Position numbers and translations under genes: made by a program
The notes under the pieces: generated by a model
Database searches by the model: none
What the model saw: the letters and a program-made list of their open reading frames with translations, nothing else
Told to the model about the DNA's origin: nothing
Source: an uncultured Flavobacteriales bacterium
Lineage (GTDB): Bacteria; Bacteroidota; Bacteroidia; Flavobacteriales_D; Sanyastnellaceae
Assembly (NCBI GenBank): GCA_937897625.1
Contig: CALCNZ010000183.1
Location: forward strand, 1-8,669
Direction of reading: 5' to 3'
Length of the DNA stretch: 8,669 nt
Part shown: positions 1 through 5,771 of the stretch, in pieces
How the letters are laid out: each line of letters begins with the position of its first letter
Position numbering within the stretch: position 1 is the first letter of the stretch

Positions 1-266
1 ATACGCTTGTATCGGTTTTCGAGTCTCAGTTCAACGATGTTCTTGTTTATCCGAATCCAGCTAGCACACAATTGACCGTTGACGCCGGTTCGAATTGGAA
101 CTCTGTTTCAGCTTTGGAGTTGTATGATTTAAGTGGAAGAAGAATTTGGTGTGAACGCGTGAATGCCAGAACCACGCTTGTTAACCTTTCGAACTTCTCG
201 GAAGGAATTTATATTTTGAAATTGAAAGGAACTGCCGTTCGCAAGAAGATTGTCGTTAGGAAGTGA
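1..266 (+). CDS. 3' end of a secreted protein with a type IX secretion (Por) C-terminal sorting domain
   Basis: Only the last 87 or so codons are present; the reading frame is open from base 3 and the gene starts outside the window. The visible part opens with a VYPNPAS motif (bases 45-65), followed by an LxLYDLSGRRI segment, a GIYILKL strand and a basic end, KKIVVRK. This is the standard layout of the type A C-terminal sorting domain (Por_Secre_tail, TIGR04183), which sends proteins through the Bacteroidota type IX secretion system. By family knowledge the domain is removed at the outer membrane and the cargo is anchored or released. What the cargo does cannot be told, because its functional domains lie upstream. 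The stop codon (264-266) lies inside the 3' end of the convergent PIN toxin gene, giving an 11-base tail-to-tail overlap. No terminator is visible after the stop. Confidence 0.9.
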   Translation, partial: TLVSVFESQFNDVLVYPNPASTQLTVDAGSNWNSVSALELYDLSGRRIWCERVNARTTLVNLSNFSEGIYILKLKGTAVRKKIVVRK

Positions 267-675
267 ACTGCTCCGTGAATTGCTTAGCTGTGCAGATGTG
301 TAAAGGGCAATCTTTGAAGTCTTTCTTGTTGCGCGTAATCATGTGAGTGATTTTTCGATTTGATAAAGCGCATTGAACTTGGACTGCATCCTCATAATCT
401 TCCATTTGGCTACTGAGGCTTGCTAACAGCATGTTTTTATTGGTATCAAGAATTTCAATTTCATCGATTAGCCGAAGAATTATTTCTCTTGTTTTATCTG
501 CCGAGACAATTTTTCGCAGAAAATATTGAACACAAAGTACAGCATAAGTGGATGTGTATATTTTCACTATTTTTTTCTCTTGAAGTGAGAAAATATGAAG
601 AACAGGTTTTCCATGAGGACCTCTATTTATTAGAAAGTCAAGTATGATATTGGTATCAAAAAAGATGTGCTTCAT
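256..675 (-). CDS. PIN-domain toxin (VapC-like putative ribonuclease)
   Basis: This 139-residue protein spans one complete PIN domain, the usual size for a VapC-type toxin. Seen in the sequence: an N-terminal strand with DTN (Asp7) followed by IILDFL, a central acidic cluster in MEDYEDAVQ (Asp93, Glu95, Asp96), and a late TRNKKDF motif (Asp119) before a final strand and helix. These acidic positions normally bind the metal used to cut RNA. The second-helix Glu of classical VapC proteins is not evident (residues 42-52 read STYAVLCVQYF). The PIN subfamily paired with DUF6364 antitoxins often has other residues there, so activity is not excluded. The ATG at 675 overlaps the antitoxin stop by four bases (ATGA), which points to translational coupling. 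The likely role is a toxin restrained by the upstream antitoxin. RNA target unknown. The 3' end overlaps the convergent T9SS gene. Confidence 0.85.
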   Translation of the reverse strand: MKHIFFDTNIILDFLINRGPHGKPVLHIFSLQEKKIVKIYTSTYAVLCVQYFLRKIVSADKTREIILRLIDEIEILDTNKNMLLASLSSQMEDYEDAVQVQCALSNRKITHMITRNKKDFKDCPLHICTAKQFTEQFTS

Positions 676-932
676 CCGTGTTTTTTTGCAATGTGTTCGA
701 ACATAATTTGTTTGTATGATTTTCCTTTAAATTCTTCAGGTAAGTCGCTAGCTATGCCTAGAAGATCGGCCATTGGATGATCTTTGTACTTGTCAGGGTC
801 TTCGTTCTTGCACAGAATTCTTTCCAGCTGTTCGCTGACCAATTGAGACAGACTTTGTTGTGTTTCTTTGGCGTAGACCTTCGCTTCTTCGATAAGTTTC
901 TTGTCCATGATTAAAGTTAGTTTAGTCTGCAT
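672..932 (-). CDS. DUF6364-like ribbon-helix-helix antitoxin
   Basis: This is an 86-residue protein starting MQTKLTLIMDKKLIEEAK. The short strand (KLTLIMD), first helix (LIEEAKVYAKE), Ser-rich turn and second helix (LSQLVSEQLERIL) match the ribbon-helix-helix DNA-binding fold of DUF6364-type antitoxins. The C-terminal part (from about residue 42) is the expected toxin-binding tail, with a PEEFKGKSYKQ stretch resembling the family ending. The frame is open for 15 more codons upstream, to 977. I chose the ATG at 932 because the family begins directly with (M)xTKLTL and because the promoter's -7 box lies inside the extra stretch. The leader would then be only about 8-10 bases. The gene overlaps the toxin by four bases and probably represses its own promoter through the paired TACGT sites. 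Confidence 0.8.
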   Translation of the reverse strand: MQTKLTLIMDKKLIEEAKVYAKETQQSLSQLVSEQLERILCKNEDPDKYKDHPMADLLGIASDLPEEFKGKSYKQIMFEHIAKKHG

Positions 933-960
933 ACGTGTATTTTTTACAAATGTACGTACA
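932..960. promoter_or_regulatory. Candidate antitoxin operator: two TACGT sites 21 bases apart
   Basis: TACGTGTA (932-939) and TACGTACA (953-960) agree at six of eight bases and are spaced 21 bases start to start, which is two turns of the DNA helix. The second lies in a perfect 10-base palindrome, TGTACGTACA (951-960), and the first in a near-palindrome, ATACGTGTAT (931-940). One site overlaps the promoter -7 box, the other the expected transcription start and start codon. Ribbon-helix-helix antitoxins usually bind paired short repeats in their own promoter, so autorepression is the natural reading. This is inference from sequence alone. Confidence 0.5.
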
Positions 961-978
961 GCATTTTTCCGCAACAAA
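947..978 (-). promoter_or_regulatory. Candidate Bacteroidota promoter for the toxin-antitoxin operon
   Basis: Read on the minus strand, TTTG (978-975) is followed after exactly 20 bases by TACATTTG (954-947), which fits the Bacteroidota sigma consensus TTTG / 19-21 bases / TAnnTTTG in full. Transcription should begin near base 940, leaving a leader of roughly 8-10 bases before the ATG at 932. This is consistent with the phylum, where Shine-Dalgarno sites are often absent; none is seen here. Confidence 0.6.
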
Positions 979-982
979 TTTC

Positions 983-1004
983 AAAAGGAATTCCCCGAAT
1001 CCTT
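983..1004 (-). terminator. Weak candidate terminator after aroE
   Basis: An imperfect hairpin lies about 30 bases beyond the aroE stop. Arms are AAGGAATTC (985-993) and GAATCCTT (997-1004), with a CCC loop and one bulged A. On the minus strand the stem runs into only four T's (986-983). The short T run makes termination uncertain. The hairpin ends just before the -33 element of the toxin-antitoxin promoter, so it could separate the two transcription units. Confidence 0.3.
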
Positions 1005-1033
1005 ATGCCAAAATCGTATAAATTATATGCTGT

Positions 1034-1804
1034 TTATTCGGAAAGAAGTTTCCAAATTTTATAGCTCTCGTCGGCTTGAATTTCAAGCATACTGCGGCCG
1101 TTGCAATAACGCGTGCCGCGAGAAATTCCTTCTTGAAGGAAGGCTGTTGTTTCGGGATTGTAGATTAAATCATACAACACATGCTGATCGGTTAAGCTGG
1201 AATAAGGAAGGTTGGGCTTTTCTTCTACCTGCGGGAATTGACCAACCGGAGTGGTGTTCACGATGAGCTTGCACTTGTCGAGAAGCAAGGGTGTGACTTG
1301 CTCGTAAGAGCATGTTTGTTCGTTTTGCGGATTTCGACTAACGAAGAAAAAGCGAATGCCTAATTCTTTCAAAACATAGGCAACGGCCAATGATGCTCCG
1401 CCTGTTCCGAGGATAAGGGCATTTTCAACGCGGTTTTCAATCAACGGAAGAAGTGTTCGCTTGAAACCAATGTAATCGGTGTTGTGACCAATCCAACGTT
1501 CGTCAATAATTTCGACACAATTCACGGCGCCAATCGCTTTCGCTTCAGGCGTAATCTCGTCGAGATGCGGAATAATTTCTTGTTTGTATGGAATGGTAAC
1601 GTTGAATCCGTTTAATCCGTGAAATTCCTCTCGATCGCGAATGTTTTCAAGAGAGTCAAATTCGATGTTGATGTAACATTCTTCGAGATTCTGCGAAAGG
1701 TGTTTCGCAAGGTCCTTCGGAAGGTGCTTCGCAAATTTCCTTTCAAAATAATCCTTCGAAAAAGAATGCTTCAGCGATTTCCCAAGAAGCCCAAAAGTTC
1801 TCAT
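1034..1804 (-). CDS. aroE: Shikimate dehydrogenase (NADP+)
   Basis: The enzyme reduces 3-dehydroshikimate to shikimate in the cytoplasmic chorismate pathway. At 256 residues it has near-usual length and all key motifs: the shikimate-binding KHSFSK segment (Ser14, Ser16), GFNVTIPYK with catalytic Lys74, GAVNCV (92-97), NTDYIGF with catalytic Asp110, a nucleotide-binding LGTGGASLA loop (132-140) followed by SRNP (156-159) suited to NADP, NTTPVG (183-188), YDLIYNP (211-217) and the C-terminal NGRSMLEIQA (235-244). The one oddity is at residues 25-40, where AKHL-PKDL-AKHL-SQNL forms a short four-residue repeat encoded by a 12-base tandem repeat. It lies in a surface helix between the first binding motif and the next strand, so the fold should tolerate it. 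The ATG at 1804 overlaps the dedA stop by four bases, so translation is probably coupled. It is the last gene of its cluster. Confidence 0.95.
   Translation of the reverse strand: MRTFGLLGKSLKHSFSKDYFERKFAKHLPKDLAKHLSQNLEECYINIEFDSLENIRDREEFHGLNGFNVTIPYKQEIIPHLDEITPEAKAIGAVNCVEIIDERWIGHNTDYIGFKRTLLPLIENRVENALILGTGGASLAVAYVLKELGIRFFFVSRNPQNEQTCSYEQVTPLLLDKCKLIVNTTPVGQFPQVEEKPNLPYSSLTDQHVLYDLIYNPETTAFLQEGISRGTRYCNGRSMLEIQADESYKIWKLLSE
1694..1741. repeat. 12-base tandem repeat inside aroE
   Basis: On the plus strand the units are CGAAAGGTGTTT (1694), CGCAAGGTCCTT (1706), CGGAAGGTGCTT (1718) and a degraded fourth, CGCAAATTTCCT (1730). Because 12 is a multiple of three the repeat keeps the frame and produces the AKHL/PKDL/AKHL/SQNL run in AroE. 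The copies have diverged by a few bases, so the expansion is probably not very recent. Confidence 0.75.
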
Positions 1805-2457
1805 GCTTTCGAACCGAATTTGCTTTTCAAGTAAGCAAAGACCATTGGGGCCAGCGAGATAAGAATGATCAGAATGACAACCGCTTCGAAGTGTTTTTTC
1901 ACGAATTCAATTTGGCCTAAAAAATATCCAGCAAGCGACATAGTTACAATCCAGAGCGCTCCTCCGAAGATATCGTATGGAAGGAATTTCTTGCGGTAAT
2001 CCATCTTGCCAATTCCGGCAACGAATGGCGTAATGGTGCGAACAATCGGAACAAAGCGCGCCATGATAATGGCTTTCGTTCCGTGCTTCGTGAAGAACTC
2101 TTCTGTTTTGGTCAGGTGCTTTTCAGCAATCAAAGGTTTGCCTCTGAACTTCTTTGCGAGAATCGCAGTTCCGAACGATCTTCCAATGTAATAATTGCAT
2201 TGATCGCCGAGAATAGCCGCTACGATTAACGACACCATTAAAATAGAAAGACTCAAATTGTTTTCACCCGCGCACATAGCTCCTGCCGCGAACAACAGCG
2301 AATCACCAGGAAGAAAGGGCATGACCACCAATCCGGTTTCAACAAAAATGATGAGGAAGAGAATGGCGTAAAACCAAACACCGTATTCATTCAATAAAAG
2401 AGGAAGCTCTTCATTCAAGTGCAGAACGAAGTGCAAAAAAGATTGTATCATTTCCAT
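1801..2457 (-). CDS. DedA-family membrane protein (VTT domain)
   Basis: This is a 218-residue integral membrane protein. Family motifs, numbered from the chosen start, are an acidic membrane segment FVETGLVVMP (38-47, Glu40), LPGDSLLFAAG (49-59), LGDQCNYYIGRSFG (83-96), the conserved HGTKAIIMARFVPIVR stretch (125-140, with Arg134, Pro137, Arg140), and FGGALW (164-169). A hydrophobic final helix runs from about 188. DedA proteins are inner-membrane proteins needed for envelope and proton-gradient homeostasis. Some members carry undecaprenyl phosphate or other lipids across the membrane, but the substrate here cannot be read from sequence. The frame is open back to 2556, but that extension runs through the rhodanese gene. 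The ATG at 2457 starts one base after the rhodanese stop and gives a normal N-terminus; an ATG two codons later (2451) is also possible. The stop overlaps the aroE ATG. Confidence 0.9.
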   Translation of the reverse strand: MEMIQSFLHFVLHLNEELPLLLNEYGVWFYAILFLIIFVETGLVVMPFLPGDSLLFAAGAMCAGENNLSLSILMVSLIVAAILGDQCNYYIGRSFGTAILAKKFRGKPLIAEKHLTKTEEFFTKHGTKAIIMARFVPIVRTITPFVAGIGKMDYRKKFLPYDIFGGALWIVTMSLAGYFLGQIEFVKKHFEAVVILIILISLAPMVFAYLKSKFGSKA

Positions 2458-2458
2458 A

Positions 2459-2779
2459 TTAAAGCGAACACTTAATTTCAGGTGCGCATTGCTCTGCGTA
2501 ACCTTGAACACCCCCTGCAAGACTGTAGATGGCGTCCCCAGGGAATTTCTTTTCAATCATATACACCAACGCGTCTGAACGCTTGCCACTGTTGCAATGG
2601 AAGACTATCGGATTCTCTTTCGGAAGGGAAGGGTACTTTTCAATCACATGCTCCATGGGAATGTGCATTCCGCCAAGTGTGCAAATGGCCACTTCGTATT
2701 CTTCACGAATGTCTACCAACAAATGTGGCTTGTTTTCGTTTTTCCAAATGAGCAATTCTTCAGGCTGCAGGTGTTGCAT
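2459..2779 (-). CDS. Single-domain rhodanese-like sulfurtransferase
   Basis: At 106 residues this is one rhodanese domain with no signal peptide, so it should be cytoplasmic. Visible hallmarks are LLVDIREEYEV (20-30), the GGMHIPM strand-turn (36-42), and the active-site loop HCNSGKRS with Cys62, followed by LAGGVQGY near the end. The six-residue loop after Cys62 (NSGKRS) matches sulfurtransferases, which carry a persulfide, more than Cdc25-like phosphatases, which have a seven-residue loop. The sulfur donor and acceptor are unknown. It starts one base after the comA-family stop (TAATATG) and ends one base before the dedA start, so it is co-transcribed with both. Neighbouring ComA makes a sulfonate from sulfite; a sulfur connection is tempting but only inferred. 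Confidence 0.9.
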   Translation of the reverse strand: MQHLQPEELLIWKNENKPHLLVDIREEYEVAICTLGGMHIPMEHVIEKYPSLPKENPIVFHCNSGKRSDALVYMIEKKFPGDAIYSLAGGVQGYAEQCAPEIKCSL

Positions 2780-2780
2780 A

Positions 2781-3566
2781 TTATCCTTTCATTTTAGAAA
2801 CAATCTCTTCGGGAAGGTAATCGAAGAACGTATCGCCGCGCAATCCCATACGCAAGCATTCCAACGGAATGGTTTCGTTTTCTGCAATGTTTCCAAGGTT
2901 TACGTTCGCTCCGCAATGCTTAATGAAATAAACTTGCTGTGCTTTCTTAGGAGCTTCCCAGATGATATCGTTTCCGTTGATTTTACTTAGAATTTTGTTG
3001 ATCAACATCACGTGTGCTTGTCCGCTTGGACGATAGATTCCAACGGTTCCGCTTTCGCGAGCCTCAGCAATCACCTTCCATGAACCCGCATCCAATTCAG
3101 CTTGCATCATCTTAATCCATTTCGCTGGACTGATTAATATGCCTTCTTCCTTCGATCCAACTTCAGAAAGAACGCGATAGTCTTTCGCGAACTCAGAAAT
3201 AAGTGCACACTTCTTTTTGTGATCCAAAGCCATGCTTCCGTCAGACACTTCAACCGTGTCTAAACCAAGGCTGTCGATGTACTTGCGGTACTTGTCTAAT
3301 TCTCCACGCACATAGCACGCTTCGAACAGCGTTCCGCCTAAATAAACTTTAATCTTCGCGTCGTGATACAACTTCACTTTCTCTTTCACTTGGGTTGAAA
3401 ACACTGATGTTCCAAATCCAAGTTTCACTAAATCGATATATTCAGAACTGCTCGCGATCATGTCTTCGGCTTGACGAAGAGAGATTCCTTTGTCCATAAC
3501 CATGGTGAGACCGAACTGACGTTCTTTCTTTTCGCGGCTAGGCATGTGGCTTAGTTGAATGTTCAT
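2781..3566 (-). CDS. Phosphosulfolactate synthase family protein (ComA-like)
   Basis: The ComA reaction adds sulfite to phosphoenolpyruvate to give (2R)-phospho-3-sulfolactate, first described in methanogen coenzyme M synthesis. This 261-residue protein has full family length and motifs: FGLTMVMDKG (18-27, Lys26), YIDLVKLGFGTS (43-54, Lys48), VYLGGTLFEA (74-83), VEVSDGS (105-111), RVLSEVG (131-137, Glu135), and a late region including VIAEAR (165-170) and HCGANVNLGNI (217-227). These fit the TIM-barrel active site, with Mg-binding acidic residues at strand ends. Bacteroidota carry such homologues without making coenzyme M, and the plant relative HSA32 shows that function can drift, so the exact substrate is not certain. 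One proposed bacterial use is supplying sulfolactate or cysteate-type sulfonates. The ATG at 3566 has an A-rich leader (CAAAAAATTAG) and no Shine-Dalgarno site. It is the first gene of a four-gene cluster. A partial -7 box (TATATTTA, 3601-3594) lies upstream. Confidence 0.85.
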   Translation of the reverse strand: MNIQLSHMPSREKKERQFGLTMVMDKGISLRQAEDMIASSSEYIDLVKLGFGTSVFSTQVKEKVKLYHDAKIKVYLGGTLFEACYVRGELDKYRKYIDSLGLDTVEVSDGSMALDHKKKCALISEFAKDYRVLSEVGSKEEGILISPAKWIKMMQAELDAGSWKVIAEARESGTVGIYRPSGQAHVMLINKILSKINGNDIIWEAPKKAQQVYFIKHCGANVNLGNIAENETIPLECLRMGLRGDTFFDYLPEEIVSKMKG

Positions 3567-3601
3567 AGTTGCTAATTTTTTGCGAATATCGGTTAAATAT
3601 A

Positions 3602-3624
3602 CTTAGTGTGAAAATTACACTAAG
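3602..3624. repeat. Perfect 8-base inverted repeat at the end of the TPR gene
   Basis: CTTAGTGT (3602-3609) and ACACTAAG (3617-3624) can form a perfect 8-base-pair stem with a 7-base loop. The TPR gene's TAA stop (3617-3615) sits at the stem-loop edge, so part of the stem is coding. On the minus strand the stem is followed by TATATTTA, not a T run, so it is a poor intrinsic terminator. It lies immediately upstream of a partial -7 box for the comA-family gene, so it may instead be a regulatory site or an RNA 3'-end stabiliser. Confidence 0.5.
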
Positions 3625-5021
3625 CCTAAGTCGCTTTTTAATTGAATGTAAAAGGGTAATTGAAGAATTTTCGGATAGTACTCTTCCAACTCTGAAAGCT
3701 GTGAACTTTCGTTTTGCATGAGGTAATGCAAGAGTTCTTGAGCATCTTGAATCTTTCCGAGCTCAATCAAGTAGACGGCTCTTCGGAAGCCAATGTCTGG
3801 ATTCGATAAATGCACCAACGTAGCATCTAGCATGGTTTCCAGCGCCTTTTCGTTGTTTCCGAATTTGAAGAATGCGTCGGCAAGCGCCATCCAGGTTTCT
3901 TCGTTTTCTGGAAATTCCTTCACCAACTTTTCGCCAAGTGAAATGGCTTCCGTGAATTTTTCCATCTTCACCAACACTTCCATTTTGTAGATGGCGTAGT
4001 CCGGATTTTTAGATTCCAAGTCAATGGCTTTGTCGAGGAACGGAATGGCTTCAGCCAATTTTCCTTGAAGGTCCATCACCACACCAATTCCCAAATAAGC
4101 ATCGGCCCAATATTCATCGGTTTCAATGCTCTTGTGGTAATAGAAAAGTGCTTTGTCGTAGTCGTTCAATTTTTCGAAACACTCTCCAACATGACAGAAG
4201 ATAGGCGCCTGCGGCGGTTCGTACACGTAAGATTCCTCAAGAACTTCAAGAGCTTCGGCGTACTTTTCTAATTTGAAAAGTGCGTGAGCTTTGTTGTAGT
4301 ATGCCGGAGCAAAATCGCTTTGAATAGCTAGGCAATAATCATAAGCTTCAATAGAATCTTCCGACTTGTCTAATTTTTGAAAAGCGTTCCCCAAGTTGTA
4401 CCATGCGGCAAAACTATACGGATGCTCGTCAATGAATTGTTGGAAATACATGGCGCAAACGGCAGGCAATCCGGCCAATTCAAAACAAAAGGCAATCTCG
4501 TAAAGCAGGGTTTCATTTTCAGGGCTGCGCTCGATTCCTTTTTTCAAGGTGTCGATTGCCTTTTCGTATTGCTCGAGGTTTTCGTATTCCAAGGCAATCT
4601 CTAAGTACACATCGTCTATCTCTTCTTCCGAACAGATTTGTAAAGCACGTTTGTAGTATTGAATGGCTTTGTTGTGTTCGCGCAATTGGCTGTACACAGC
4701 AGCCATGGTCAACAACATTTCTTCGTTGTTCGGTTCGAATTTTTCAAGAACCTTTAAGCCAGAAAGTGCTTTAGACAATTGACCAATACCTGAAAGAAGT
4801 TGAACTTCCTTAATGATGAGGGCCGTGTTGTCTGGAAAAAGAGAGTATGCGTATTCGAGTGCCTTAATGGCTTTTTGGTAGCTGAGGTTGGCTTGATAAC
4901 CATCTATGATCGCTTCGAGTTGTTCAACATCGAAGTAGTACGATTCGTTTTGTTGAATCATTTGTTCGAATCGCGAGATGAGGTCGCCGGTGTTGTGGTA
5001 ATCTGATGGGTCTTCGCTCAT
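3615..5021 (-). CDS. Tetratricopeptide-repeat protein, cytoplasmic
   Basis: This 468-residue protein is almost entirely helix-turn-helix TPR units of about 34 residues, roughly eleven from about residue 45 to the end. Typical cores read AIQYYKRAL, AIDTLKKGIERSPEN, AAWYNLGNAFQKL, SIEAYDYCLAI, APAYYNKAHALFKL and AIPFLDKAIDLE. There is no signal peptide or membrane segment. The N-terminus (MSEDPSDYHNTGDLISRFEQ) is acidic and non-repeat. TPR arrays bind proteins, so a scaffold or co-chaperone-like role is likely, but no partner can be named. The ATG at 5021 is the first in frame after a leader carrying a candidate promoter. It lies 54 bases after the DUF218 stop and 48 bases before the comA-family gene on the same strand. 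It may be part of either neighbouring cluster or its own unit. Confidence 0.85.
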   Translation of the reverse strand: MSEDPSDYHNTGDLISRFEQMIQQNESYYFDVEQLEAIIDGYQANLSYQKAIKALEYAYSLFPDNTALIIKEVQLLSGIGQLSKALSGLKVLEKFEPNNEEMLLTMAAVYSQLREHNKAIQYYKRALQICSEEEIDDVYLEIALEYENLEQYEKAIDTLKKGIERSPENETLLYEIAFCFELAGLPAVCAMYFQQFIDEHPYSFAAWYNLGNAFQKLDKSEDSIEAYDYCLAIQSDFAPAYYNKAHALFKLEKYAEALEVLEESYVYEPPQAPIFCHVGECFEKLNDYDKALFYYHKSIETDEYWADAYLGIGVVMDLQGKLAEAIPFLDKAIDLESKNPDYAIYKMEVLVKMEKFTEAISLGEKLVKEFPENEETWMALADAFFKFGNNEKALETMLDATLVHLSNPDIGFRRAVYLIELGKIQDAQELLHYLMQNESSQLSELEEYYPKILQLPFYIQLKSDLGLV

Positions 5022-5043
5022 TGAGTAATTTCAGAGTTCAAGT

Positions 5044-5051
5044 CAAAAATA
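5044..5051 (-). promoter_or_regulatory. Candidate -7 promoter element for the TPR gene
   Basis: TATTTTTG on the minus strand (5051-5044) matches the Bacteroidota -7 consensus TAnnTTTG, 22 bases before the TPR start codon, inside the 54-base gap after the DUF218 gene. No convincing TTTG -33 element lies 19-21 bases upstream, so the promoter is only tentatively called. Confidence 0.35.
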
Positions 5052-5075
5052 ACCAATAATTCGCGGGGATTGCGA

Positions 5076-5759
5076 TTAATATTTGAACACGTAATACACG
5101 ATTTTTATGTATTCGTTGAAGGTGGTTATAAGTCCGGCTTCGAAGGTCCACCACGACTGCGCTTTAAAGTCCTTGGTTTCAGTGCCGAAGAAGTGAACGG
5201 TAATTCCCTTTTCTTGAAACTTGTCTCCGAATACCATGCCCATTCTATGTAAATGAAAGTCGCTGCTGACCACCGAAATTTCCTTCAAATTGTTGTTTAT
5301 ACAATAAGAAAGGATCTCTTCCGACTCTTCGTAGGTGCTAGTGGCAACGCCCAATTCCGAAACACGAAGTGAATCGACACCGTTTTCAATCATGCATTTT
5401 CGCGTGAGATCGGAAGAGGTGAAATTCAATCCCAATGCGCGCATTTCATTCAGCGTGTCGCCACCGCCGGTGCAAATGAATTGTGCATTTGGAAATTCAT
5501 GCGCTAAAACCGCGGCGCCTTTTCCTCGCTCGAATCCGTTTCCACCCAAAACAAAAAATGTTTGGTTGGAAGAAGTCATAGCGGGTGATTCGGCTTCGGT
5601 TAGAAATTCACCAATTCCACATAAAATGGAATGGCGATAGATGAAAACACAAATGAAAAAAGCAAGCGCAGCTAAACGAATTATCCATTTCCAAGCGTGG
5701 CTCACTTGACGCAGCGTTGGAAGAGAACTGAAGTAAGTATACGTTTGATTGTCTTTCAA
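5076..5759 (-). CDS. Membrane-anchored DUF218 (YdcF/SanA/ElyC-like) protein
   Basis: This protein has about 227 residues. One N-terminal membrane segment (about 23-42, WKWIIRLAALAFFICVFIYR) precedes a DUF218 domain that should face the periplasm. DUF218 signatures, numbered from the TTG, are FFVLGGNGFERGKGAAVLA (68-86), ICTGGG (95-100), ATSTYEESEEIL (139-150), and VVSSDFHLHRM (163-173, with His169, His171, Arg172). The NEYIKIVYYVFKY tail is typical of the Bacteroidota branch. SanA and ElyC relatives affect peptidoglycan and envelope integrity; the chemistry is unproven. No ATG is available near the expected N-terminus. The TTG at 5759 lies 12 bases after the stop of the upstream gene; the alternatives are an ATT at 5765 or a GTG at 5705 (residue 19), both of which keep the membrane helix. 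The first ATG (residue 61) would remove it. It is probably translated by coupling with the binding-protein gene. Confidence 0.8.
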   Translation of the reverse strand: MKDNQTYTYFSSLPTLRQVSHAWKWIIRLAALAFFICVFIYRHSILCGIGEFLTEAESPAMTSSNQTFFVLGGNGFERGKGAAVLAHEFPNAQFICTGGGDTLNEMRALGLNFTSSDLTRKCMIENGVDSLRVSELGVATSTYEESEEILSYCINNNLKEISVVSSDFHLHRMGMVFGDKFQEKGITVHFFGTETKDFKAQSWWTFEAGLITTFNEYIKIVYYVFKY

Positions 5760-5771
5760 AAAAATGTGTTT

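Noticed and set aside
933..977. A 15-codon N-terminal extension of the antitoxin
   Set aside because: The frame is open, but the stretch holds the promoter -7 box and the family starts at the MQTKLTL position.
901..1266. A 121-codon plus-strand open frame
   Set aside because: It crosses the antitoxin promoter and the aroE 3' end antisense, and its translation is low-quality and without any known motif.
1619..1834. A plus-strand frame with a striking LRKVLRKVLRKV run
   Set aside because: The pattern is the antisense reading of the 12-base repeat in aroE; the aroE frame has all enzyme motifs.
2458..2556. A 33-codon N-terminal extension of the DedA protein
   Set aside because: It lies wholly within the rhodanese gene in another frame and resembles no DedA N-terminus; the ATG at 2457 fits the 1-base spacing of the cluster.
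2529..2990. A 153-codon plus-strand open frame
   Set aside because: It runs antisense across the rhodanese and comA-family genes, both well supported by motifs, and its own translation shows no recognisable domain.
5335..5640. A 101-codon plus-strand open frame
   Set aside because: It is antisense to the conserved DUF218 core and reads as Ser/Pro-rich shadow sequence.
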